Shown here: positions 1 to 5,403 of the stretch, piece by piece
Layout of the letters: every line of letters begins with the position of its first letter
How positions within the stretch are numbered: the first letter of the stretch is position 1
NCBI GenBank assembly: GCA_019237175.1
Contig: JAFAHP010000129.1
Span: forward strand, 1 to 5,535
Length of the DNA: 5,535 bases
Direction of reading: 5' to 3'
DNA from: Alphaproteobacteria bacterium
Lineage (GTDB): Bacteria > Pseudomonadota > Alphaproteobacteria > ATCC43930 > CGMCC-115725
Translations under genes and position numbers: made by a program
Notes under the pieces: model-generated
The model's database searches: none
Told to the model about the DNA's origin: nothing
Seen by the model: the letters and a program-made list of their open reading frames with translations, nothing else

Positions 1-1154
1 GGCACGTCGATATAGAGGTCGATGCGGTCGATCAGCGGCCCGGATAGCTTGCCTTGGTACTCTTCGGCGCAGCGCGGCGCGCGACCGCAGCCCGCTTCGG
101 CGAAATGGCCGCAGCGGCACGGGTTCATCGCCGCGATCAGTTGAAACCGCGCGGGATAGGTTACATGACCGTTGGCGCGGGCGACAGTGACCCGGCCGGT
201 TTCGAGCGGCTGGCGCAACGCTTCGAGTGCTGCACGGTTGAATTCCGGCAATTCGTCGAGAAACAGCACTCCTTGATGGGCGAGCGAGATTTCGCCCGGT
301 CGTGCGCGCATGCCGCCGCCGATCAGCGCCGGGAGCGAGGCCGAGTGGTGCGGGTCGCGAAACGGCCGCTCGCGCGTCAGCCCATTGCCGCGCAATCCGC
401 CGGCGACCGACTGGATCATGCCGAGTTCGAGCGCTTCGGCTGGCTCGAGCGGCGGCAACAACCCCGGAAGGCGTGCGGCGAGCATCGACTTGCCCGATCC
501 GGGCGGCCCGACCATCAGCAGATTGTGCCCGCCGGCGGCGGCAATCTCGACCGCACGCTTGGCACTCTCCTGTCCTTTGACGTCTTTCAGATCGAGCCCC
601 GCCATCGTCGACGCGGCGAGCCGCGGCTCGGGCGGCGGCAACACCTGCGTGCCCTTGAAGTGATTGACGATCGCCAAAAGACTGGGAGCGGCGATGACCT
701 CGACCTCGCCGGCCCACGCCGCTTCACTGCCGCAGGCCGCCGGACAGATCAGCGCACTCTCGTGACTGGCGGCAAAGAGGCCGGCGATCAACACGCCCGC
801 GACCCCGGTCAGCGAGCCGTCGAGCGACAATTCGCCGAGGGCGGTGTGGTTGGCGAGTTCGTCGGTGGGCAACGCCTCCATCGCGGCCAAGAGCGCCAAT
901 GCGATCGGGAGGTCGAAATGGCTGCCTTCCTTGAGCACATCGGCGGGGGCGAGATTGACCGTGATGTGCCGCGGCGGCAAGGAGAGCCCCAGCGAGTTCA
1001 GCGCCGACCGCACCCGCTCGCGTGATTCGGCGACCGCTTTGTCGGGCAATCCGACGATCGTAAACGCAGGCAGGCCGGAACTGATCGTCACCTGGGTTTC
1101 GACCTCGATGACCTCGATCCCATGAAACGCCACGGTGCGGACCTGCGCGGCCAT
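1..1154 (-). CDS. comM: ComM/YifB-family AAA+ ATPase (Mg-chelatase-like), 3' end outside window
   Basis: The minus strand reads as 384 open codons from ATG at 1154-1152 and runs off the window before a stop, so only the C-terminus is missing (the family is usually about 500 residues). The N-terminal ChlI/S5-like domain shows SSGLPAFTIVGLPD and NLAPADVLKEGSHFDLPIA. The AAA+ core follows: GQESAKRAVEIAAAGGHNLL leads into Walker A GPPGSGKS (216-223), then RPFRDPHHSAS (263-273), Walker B VLFLDEL (296-302) and SGPLIDRID near the window edge. Cysteines 346, 348, 356 and 362 form the small Cys cluster seen in many members. The family is known as a hexameric helicase that promotes branch migration when transforming DNA is integrated; it acts in the cytoplasm. 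The start matches family N-termini, but the ribosome-binding region is weak and repeat-derived. No frameshift is seen. The family call is very secure; the competence role is inferred from homologues. Confidence 0.96.
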   Translation of the reverse strand, partial: MAAQVRTVAFHGIEVIEVETQVTISSGLPAFTIVGLPDKAVAESRERVRSALNSLGLSLPPRHITVNLAPADVLKEGSHFDLPIALALLAAMEALPTDELANHTALGELSLDGSLTGVAGVLIAGLFAASHESALICPAACGSEAAWAGEVEVIAAPSLLAIVNHFKGTQVLPPPEPRLAASTMAGLDLKDVKGQESAKRAVEIAAAGGHNLLMVGPPGSGKSMLAARLPGLLPPLEPAEALELGMIQSVAGGLRGNGLTRERPFRDPHHSASLPALIGGGMRARPGEISLAHQGVLFLDELPEFNRAALEALRQPLETGRVTVARANGHVTYPARFQLIAAMNPCRCGHFAEAGCGRAPRCAEEYQGKLSGPLIDRIDLYIDV

Positions 1155-1157
1155 TTC

Positions 1158-1175
1158 TTACCCACCCCTAACCCT
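1158..1175 (-). repeat. Degenerate REP-like tail forming the comM ribosome-binding region
   Basis: On the minus strand this reads AGGGTTAGGGGTGGGTAA and ends three bases before the comM ATG. It resembles the tail of the palindromic element at 1413-1450 (GGGTTAGGATGGGGGTGA), but the palindromic arm is gone. The purine-rich AGGGG is the only Shine-Dalgarno-like sequence near the start. The repeat relationship is inferred by eye, with small gaps. Confidence 0.4.
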
Positions 1176-1308
1176 AAAGAGGAATGTAGATTGGCGGACA
1201 GCGCCGCGCCAGCGTTGCGTCGGAAGTTTTGTCCACACTTATTGCGAGATCACAACCCGGGCGCCAATTTTCCGGTACCGCCTCTTGCTTTTCGCCATGC
1301 CCGCGTGA

Positions 1309-1354
1309 TCCCCGGATCAAATCCGGGGAGGCATCCAGGGCAGCCAGCGCCCTG
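1309..1354. repeat. Two adjacent perfect hairpins (REP-like)
   Basis: The first hairpin has 9-bp arms TCCCCGGAT (1309-1317) and ATCCGGGGA (1321-1329) around a CAA loop. The second has 6-bp arms CAGGGC (1336-1341) and GCCCTG (1349-1354) around a 7-base loop. Alphaproteobacterial genomes commonly carry interspersed repeats built on CCCCGGATCAA-type palindromes, and this looks like one. Neither hairpin is followed by a T-run on either strand, so a simple terminator is unlikely. Confidence 0.6.
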
Positions 1355-1412
1355 CCGGGGGTTTCTGGGGGCCCGCTCGCGCGCTATGGTATTGACAGAT
1401 CATCAGTGCGTT

Positions 1413-1450
1413 CCCGCCTCCTTGATGGGGGCGGGTTAGGATGGGGGTGA
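1413..1450 (+). repeat. 38-bp palindromic REP-like element, copy 1
   Basis: Arms CCCGCCTCC (1413-1421) and GGGGGCGGG (1427-1435) flank the loop TTGAT. One arm position is a T/G pair and the rest are complementary. A non-palindromic tail GGGTTAGGATGGGGGTGA overlaps the right arm and runs to 1450. The reverse complement of 1535-1572 matches it at 30 of 38 positions, which makes the two an inverted pair about 84 bp apart with tails facing each other. Confidence 0.7.
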
Positions 1451-1534
1451 TACTAGCCGAGAGCCCCCTCGCTCGCGGGAACATGATCAACGGCAGTCGC
1501 GTTTCGTGCTTGCGTTGGCGTCTTGCGGCGGCGT

Positions 1535-1572
1535 TCACCCCCTCCCAATCCCTCCCCCATCGAGGGGGAGGG
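1535..1572 (-). repeat. 38-bp palindromic REP-like element, copy 2 (inverted)
   Basis: Perfect 9-bp arms CCCTCCCCC (1550-1558) and GGGGGAGGG (1564-1572) flank ATCGA, with the tail TCACCCCCTCCCAAT to the left. It is copy 1 in opposite orientation. At the fourth stem pair, copy 1 has G-C and this copy has T-A, so both strands of the stem changed together. The pair resembles a BIME-type arrangement of REP elements. Confidence 0.7.
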
Positions 1573-1691
1573 AAATACACATTGCTCCCGCAAGTCATTC
1601 GTGGCACAGCGAAATTGTGTGAACACCGTAGCGCTTGCGCGGGGGTGATGGATAAAACAAGGCGGGAAAGCAACCGTCGGGTCCACAGCAC

Positions 1692-3236
1692 TTAGGCGCT
1701 GGTGCCGATCCGGGTCTCGTCAACGAATTCTTCGGTGGCGGCATCGATCGACCGTCCGCGGCGGCCGCGCGGCGCATGAATATAGAGCGAAGCGGGGTTG
1801 ACCTTCGCTTCGCGTGCCGCCTGTGGCAGCGGAAGCTCGTAAGTCACGGGTGCCTCGTGATCGGCGAGCAGCAATTCGGGGCGGTATACCTTGTTGATCT
1901 TGAACAGACTCTTGACAAAATTGGTCTGCCCGCGCAGCAGGAGCCGCGCGACGATGCTGCCGGCGTCGATCAGCTGATGCCAGTCGAGGTGCTTTTTGAG
2001 GATCGCCCGCTGGGTGGTTACCAGTTCCCGGTAGAACTCGGCGAGCGGCAGGCGCGTCGGTAGGACGGCATGTTGAATATCGAACAGCCGATAATCGCGG
2101 GTTTCGAGCCGCCGGCCGTCGGTCACCCAGCTCTCGGTGCCGGGATAGGGGGTATTGACGCTGATATTGATGACATCCGGCATCTCCAGACACCACTCGC
2201 GCACGATGCGGAAGCGCTCATGGTCCCAATCGGGGTCGGCGATCAGATTGACGGCGACATTGATGCCGAGCGAGCGGGCGAACTCGACCGCCTCGAAATT
2301 GCGGTCGAGGGAAACGCGCTTTCTATATTTTCTGAGCCCCTCGGCGTCGATCGCCTCGAGGCCCAAAAACATTGTCAAAAGACCGAGTTTCGCCCACAGC
2401 CGAAAAGCCTCCTTGTTGCGCAACAGCACGTCGCCGCGGGTTTCGAGGTAATATCGTTTTTTGATACCCGCGCGGAGGATCGCCTCCCCGATGTCGACGC
2501 CGTGACGCTCGTGGATAAAGGCGACGTCATCGACGATAAAAATGCCGGGTTCACGGATCGAGCGCAGATCGTCGATGATGCGCTCCGTACTGACCAGGCG
2601 ATAGCTGCGGCCGTAAAAGGTCCAGGCGCTGCAAAACGAGCAGTCCCACGGGCAGCCGCGCGAGAACTCGATCGAGGCGCAGGGGTCGAGCGTGCCGATA
2701 AAGTATTTGCGTCGATGGCGCAACAAGTCGCGCGCCGGCGCGAGTTCGTCCAGCGAATGAACAAAAGCGGGCGGCAGCCCTTCGCCAGCGGCGGTGACGG
2801 CACCCGGCGTGCTGAGAAGGTCGCGCCCGGCTTCGATCGCCGCCAGCAGCAGCGGCATCGATGCCTCGCCTTCGCCCTTGAGCACGCAATCGACCGCCCC
2901 CGCGCCATGCGCGATGATGGCACCTGCGGTGAACGACGCGCTGTGGCCGCCGACACAGATGAAGGTGTTGGGAAACCGTGCTTTTGTCGCTTTCGCCAAA
3001 TCGACGATCTCGGGCACGTTCGACAGGTAGTTGCAGGAAAATGCGACGACGTCCGGTCGCCAATGCTCGACCATCCGGAAATAGGCGGGGTGGTCTTCGA
3101 CCTGCAAATCAATCAGGCGAACCGCATGCCCCGCGCGGCGGACGGCTTGCGCCACGAGTTCAAGGCCAAGCGGCTCCAGCCGCAGAAAGATCTTGGTGTA
3201 CATCAGCGGACCCGGATGGACCCCAAGAAACCGCAT
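1692..3236 (-). CDS. hpnR: Hopanoid C-3 methylase, B12-binding radical SAM enzyme
   Basis: The 514-residue product methylates C-3 of the hopanoid A-ring, giving 3-methylhopanoids, using S-adenosylmethionine, a 4Fe-4S cluster and cobalamin. Residues about 1-145 form the B12-binding Rossmann-type domain, with the start MRFLGVHPGPLMYTKI, VGGHSASFT (95-103) and KGEGE. The radical SAM domain carries RGCPWDCSFC, giving the CX3CX2C cluster ligands C195, C199 and C202. Family-typical stretches YLETRGD (263-269), FLGLEAIDAEG and NTPYPGTESW follow. A C-terminal tail of about 90 residues ends in a basic RGRRGR segment. I chose ATG 3236-3234 because family members start at M(K/R)FL and a GAGAGGA ribosome site lies 9 bases upstream; the in-frame ATGs at 3299 and 3257 would add 21 or 7 atypical residues, and the second overlaps that site. 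The stop is TAA. No other hpn gene is visible nearby. The call rests on remembered family sequence and is strong along the whole length. Confidence 0.94.
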   Translation of the reverse strand: MRFLGVHPGPLMYTKIFLRLEPLGLELVAQAVRRAGHAVRLIDLQVEDHPAYFRMVEHWRPDVVAFSCNYLSNVPEIVDLAKATKARFPNTFICVGGHSASFTAGAIIAHGAGAVDCVLKGEGEASMPLLLAAIEAGRDLLSTPGAVTAAGEGLPPAFVHSLDELAPARDLLRHRRKYFIGTLDPCASIEFSRGCPWDCSFCSAWTFYGRSYRLVSTERIIDDLRSIREPGIFIVDDVAFIHERHGVDIGEAILRAGIKKRYYLETRGDVLLRNKEAFRLWAKLGLLTMFLGLEAIDAEGLRKYRKRVSLDRNFEAVEFARSLGINVAVNLIADPDWDHERFRIVREWCLEMPDVINISVNTPYPGTESWVTDGRRLETRDYRLFDIQHAVLPTRLPLAEFYRELVTTQRAILKKHLDWHQLIDAGSIVARLLLRGQTNFVKSLFKINKVYRPELLLADHEAPVTYELPLPQAAREAKVNPASLYIHAPRGRRGRSIDAATEEFVDETRIGTSA

Positions 3237-3245
3237 CGGCTTTAT

Positions 3246-3252
3246 TCCTCTC
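3246..3252 (-). promoter_or_regulatory. Ribosome binding site of hpnR
   Basis: The minus strand reads GAGAGGA, with its last base 9 nt before ATG 3236-3234. It is the best Shine-Dalgarno match in the window and decides the start: the longer open frame from 3299 would place this site inside the coding sequence. Confidence 0.75.
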
Positions 3253-3269
3253 GCCATTTGTCGCACCGC

Positions 3270-3300
3270 ATATAGAGCCTTGCGGCGGTGCCGAGGCAAG
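3270..3300 (-). promoter_or_regulatory. Candidate sigma-70-type promoter of hpnR
   Basis: On the minus strand, CTTGCC (3300-3295) and CTATAT (3275-3270) resemble the alphaproteobacterial CTTGAC / CTATAT consensus. The spacing is 19 bp, longer than the ideal 17. Transcription would begin near 3263, giving a leader of roughly 27 nt that includes the ribosome site. This is inferred from motif and position only. Confidence 0.35.
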
Positions 3301-3625
3301 CGCCAGCGATCCGTCGCCGGCTTGCTGCAACGTCGCGGGCTGGGCGCTTTTTACAACACAGCGCAGCGCAGCGCGCCCGCCGTGTCCACCAAATACAGGT
3401 GTCACCGGCGTCGGATGTCGGACGGGCCCAGAGCCTCGGCGTGGCGCAGCGCCCACCGGCGCCCGCAGCGCGAAATCGGCGAAACCGCTCTCGGTTTTTA
3501 CCGAGCGGGCATCAGCCCGCTCGGCACGCAGACAGTCTCAGCCGACCTGGAAGAGGCGAGCGTTTTTCCTGATCACCGCGGGGCACGCGGTCGATGCGAG
3601 TTTGGTCCCGCGACAGTGCTGCTGA
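3301..3625. other. Non-coding gap between the membrane protein gene and hpnR
   Basis: Overlapping open frames cross this stretch on the plus strand, but none has a recognisable domain, a good ribosome site or a plausible protein composition, so I call no gene. It includes an imperfect stem around 3379-3409 (GCCG to CGGC, with CACC/GGTG near the loop) and the strong hairpin at 3501-3524. No T-rich terminator directly follows the membrane-protein stop. Confidence 0.6.
3485..3524. other. Strong hairpin overlapping an alternative hairpin (terminator or attenuator-like)
   Basis: CCGAGCGGGC (3501-3510) and GCCCGCTCGG (3515-3524) form a perfect 10-bp stem with an ATCA loop. The left arm can instead pair with upstream sequence: CTCGGT (3490-3495) with ACCGAG (3500-3505) over a TTTT loop, or CCGCTC (3485-3490) with GAGCGG (3503-3508). 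The folds compete for the same bases. On the minus strand the second stem is followed only by TTT, a poor T-run. It lies about 100 bp past the membrane-protein stop and about 250 bp before hpnR, so it may terminate the upstream transcript or be a dispersed palindromic repeat. Confidence 0.5.
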
Positions 3626-4684
3626 TCACGGATCATCGCCAATACCAAAGCCTGGCGCCCGCTCGGGCCTGCCGTTCAGGCGGGTCAGCACCAGCGTGCC
3701 GAGGATCACTAGGGGGATCTGCTCAACAAAGACCCGGGTTTCGTTCAGAATCCCGAACACCAGGGTCGTGGCGATATGGGCGATATATGTCAGCCCGAAC
3801 GCGAAATAGCGCCGGCGGTCGGCCCGCATGATGCCGATCGCCAGCACCAGCGTCACCCCGAGATAAATCAGGATGACGAACGGCATATCGTACTGGAAGC
3901 GAGTAAGCGAATCGATCGCGATGTCGAAATTTTTGGCGATGCGCAGGGCGTAAAAAGCCCGGCCGCCCTCGCCCGCCACATCATTGAAGATCTTCGGTCC
4001 GACCTCCTCGATAAACAGGGCGCGGGTAATCGCCTGGACGATCGCGGCGCCGAGCACGAGAGAGACGATCCCGGCGATGAGCATGCCGCGGTCGAGCCTC
4101 TCCCCGCCCCCGCCCGGCCGTCGCGCGAAATACCGGCGCGACAGCGCCTCGAGGATCATCCAGACCGCGATGAAAGCCGCCGTCTCCCGGCTGAAGATGC
4201 CGATCGCCCAGAGCGCGACGAACCACGGCCAGGATCTGCCAGCGACCACAAAGTCGACGAACACGAGAAAAACGATGATGTTGAGATAGTCCCAGGCATA
4301 CAGCCAGTGCGGCGTCAGGAGGAAGGAAAAGCTCGTCTCGAACACGAAAAGCGCCAGCATTGCCGCTCCGAGATTGGCGCCGACCCGCCAGCCGATCCGC
4401 CAGGCGAGGTAGCCCATCACCGCCAGGGTCACGATCGAAAAGCAGACATGAGCGTCAAAGAAGCTCGGGAACAAGGGCGAAATGCGGTCGATCAGCAACG
4501 GCCCCAGCACGCGCGCCTGGAATGTCCGCCAGTGAGGCTTGCCGGCGAGTACCCCGGCGGCCGCGTCGACAGCGCGGCCGTAATCCGCACCGAACAGCAT
4601 GATGATGAGGCGGAACTGCACTAGGGCGAAGAAGCTCGACAGGGCGAGGCCGAGCAGCGCGCGGCGATGTTTCGTATTCAGCAT
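3626..4684 (-). CDS. Polytopic integral membrane protein, function not recognised
   Basis: From ATG 4684-4682 to TGA the product has 352 residues and roughly nine hydrophobic segments, at about 10-31, 78-98, 102-123, 133-148, 151-180, 201-221, 267-286, 294-312 and 320-335, so it should sit in the inner membrane. Conserved-looking motifs are QARVLGPLLID (56-66) in the first large loop, FSRETAAFI (164-172), and NETRVFVEQIPLVI (314-327) before the last segment. I associate RVLxPLL, RET and ETRVFxExxP patterns with uncharacterised membrane proteins that may have a GT-C-like fold, but I cannot name a family or substrate. The frame stays open upstream to an ATG at 4858; those 58 residues are Arg-rich, contain no membrane segment and lack a ribosome site, so I prefer the shorter form. 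TTG at 4705-4703 is another possible start. No strong Shine-Dalgarno is present. It is probably transcribed separately from hpnR, 389 bp downstream. Confidence 0.75.
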   Translation of the reverse strand: MLNTKHRRALLGLALSSFFALVQFRLIIMLFGADYGRAVDAAAGVLAGKPHWRTFQARVLGPLLIDRISPLFPSFFDAHVCFSIVTLAVMGYLAWRIGWRVGANLGAAMLALFVFETSFSFLLTPHWLYAWDYLNIIVFLVFVDFVVAGRSWPWFVALWAIGIFSRETAAFIAVWMILEALSRRYFARRPGGGGERLDRGMLIAGIVSLVLGAAIVQAITRALFIEEVGPKIFNDVAGEGGRAFYALRIAKNFDIAIDSLTRFQYDMPFVILIYLGVTLVLAIGIMRADRRRYFAFGLTYIAHIATTLVFGILNETRVFVEQIPLVILGTLVLTRLNGRPERAPGFGIGDDP

Positions 4685-4720
4685 GGCGCGAATAGTCTTC
4701 AGCAATGCGTGAATAGTCTT
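4679..4720 (-). repeat. 21-bp tandem duplication spanning the membrane protein start codon
   Basis: Two adjacent 21-bp units (4720-4700 and 4699-4679 on the minus strand) match at 18 of 21 positions and share AAGACTATTC exactly. In the membrane-protein frame they encode KTIHALL and KTIRAML. The proposed ATG occupies the position in unit 2 that is TTG in unit 1. The unit preserves the reading frame and equals two helical turns, so it could be coding sequence or a paired protein-binding site. Confidence 0.65.
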
Positions 4721-5093
4721 GTGTCTCCGCCACTCCCGTGCGGCTCGGCGAATGTGTTTTGGATTCGAGCGAAAGCCCGGCCTATTGGGAGCGGGAAGGC
4801 GGCGCCGACATTGGACATTCCGGCTGCACCTGCTATCACCTCGGCTGAACGTGTTCAACCGGCGATGTCCAGCGCGGCTCGCCGGGGGCGGCGAACGTGC
4901 ACAGTGCTAGCTGCCGGCGCGCGGTGCTGGAGCCGGTGGGTGCCCGTTACCGGCCACCGCGAAGCGCCTCTACTTCCGTGGCGATGCGGCTGGCGCCAAA
5001 TCAATACTTTAAGATGATCGGCGTTAAATTGCGCGTTAAAATTGTCTCAGAGGCACGACACTTGACGGCGAGATTCTCGGACTTAATCGGTAA
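4721..5093. other. Gene-free stretch upstream of the membrane protein gene
   Basis: I find no gene here; the short open frames have no family features. Contents are the nested stem at 4916-4968, a direct repeat of GCGTTAAATTG / GCGTTAAAATTG at 5021-5031 and 5033-5044, and a small palindrome CGAGA-T-TCTCG at 5069-5079. Base composition becomes AT-richer from about 5000 to 5095 than in the flanking genes. No promoter can be assigned with confidence. Confidence 0.5.
4916..4968. other. Nested three-segment stem, candidate structured RNA
   Basis: Three stacked helices nest within 53 bases: GGCGC (4916-4920) with GCGCC (4964-4968), GCGGTG (4921-4926) with CACCGC (4955-4960), and GCCGGT (4932-4937) with ACCGGC (4949-4954). 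The helices are separated by a GAA bulge on one side and CTGGA on the other, with an 11-base apical loop. That is 17 perfect pairs in total. High GC makes chance pairing common, no known RNA family is recognised, and the strand is undecided. Confidence 0.3.
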
Positions 5094-5195
5094 AACGTGG
5101 CCGGGAATGTGCTGATACGAAACAACGTCGCCGGGAATGTGCTGGTACGAACGTCGCCGGCGACGGCATGACCGCTCAGATCGAGGCTGATACGA
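5094..5195. repeat. 27-bp direct repeats, two full copies and one split copy
   Basis: Copies at 5094-5120 and 5124-5150 match at 25 of 27 positions: AACGT(G/C)GCCGGGAATGT followed by GCTG(A/G)TACGA. A third copy starts at 5150 with AACGTCGCCGG and ends with GCTGATACGA at 5186-5195, with 25 unrelated bases replacing the central six. The core CGGGAATG recurs at 5265-5272. Arrays of GGCCGG-type repeats are known at the ends of IS21-family elements, so transposon-end debris is one explanation; no transposase is visible. Confidence 0.6.
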
Positions 5196-5325
5196 TTGGC
5201 GGCACTCTCGTCTGCTCGGGCAACAACCCAGCGCCATCAAATCTCGGTTTTCCGAACACTTTAGCGGGAATGAAGTCGGGCAGTATCAAAACCTTAGGCG
5301 CGCTCATTTTAAGTTAGCGCTTATG

Positions 5326-5342
5326 CCCTCGATGGGGGAGGG
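5326..5342 (+). repeat. Half copy of the palindromic REP-like element
   Basis: These 17 bases, CCCTCGATGGGGGAGGG, are identical to the loop and right arm of copy 2 read on its minus strand. The outer left arm and the tail are missing; GTTTTACTA-type sequence follows instead of the usual tail. It is about 3.7 kb from the intact copies. Confidence 0.55.
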
Positions 5343-5403
5343 TTTTACTACGTCGACTATGTGAGGCTATTTGCGAGACACTGCGCTAGCCTAGGGCCCG
5401 AAC

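Larger units (their letters stand above)
1155..1691. other. Repeat-rich intergenic region between hpnR and comM
   Basis: This 537-bp gap lies downstream of hpnR and upstream of comM. The open frames crossing it encode low-complexity Pro/Arg/Gly-rich peptides that follow the repeats, so I call none of them a gene. It holds a degenerate repeat next to the comM start, two adjacent hairpins (1309-1354), and an inverted pair of a 38-bp palindromic element (1413-1450 and 1535-1572). I see no clear Rho-independent terminator with a T-run for hpnR and no convincing comM promoter. Confidence 0.7.

Noticed and set aside
54..1025. Long plus-strand open frame of 323 codons opposite comM
   Set aside because: It is the antisense shadow of the ComM frame: Arg-rich, with no domain signature, while the minus strand gives clear Walker motifs.
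1229..1237. DnaA-box-like TTGTCCACA
   Set aside because: It is a single near-match with no cluster, AT-rich unwinding region or origin genes nearby.
2070..3275. Plus-strand open frame of 401 codons opposite hpnR
   Set aside because: It is a shadow of the HpnR frame, which carries the radical SAM motif and family sequence throughout.
3237..3299. 21-residue N-terminal extension of HpnR
   Set aside because: Family members begin at the MRFLG position, and the ribosome site lies inside this extension.
3300..3352. Plus-strand stem GCGCCAGC...GCTGGGCGC followed by TTTTT, terminator-like
   Set aside because: The loop is about 31 bases, one stem base bulges, and no plus-strand gene ends upstream.
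3237..3625. Cobalamin riboswitch upstream of the B12-dependent hpnR
   Set aside because: I looked for the conserved B12-box sequence on the minus strand and did not find it.
3776..4624. Plus-strand open frame opposite the membrane protein gene
   Set aside because: It is charged and low-complexity with no family features, and the opposite frame encodes a regular series of membrane segments.
5001..5240. 79-codon minus-strand open frame containing duplicated SYQHIPG
   Set aside because: The peptide repeat simply reflects the 27-bp DNA repeats; there is no ribosome site or recognisable domain.
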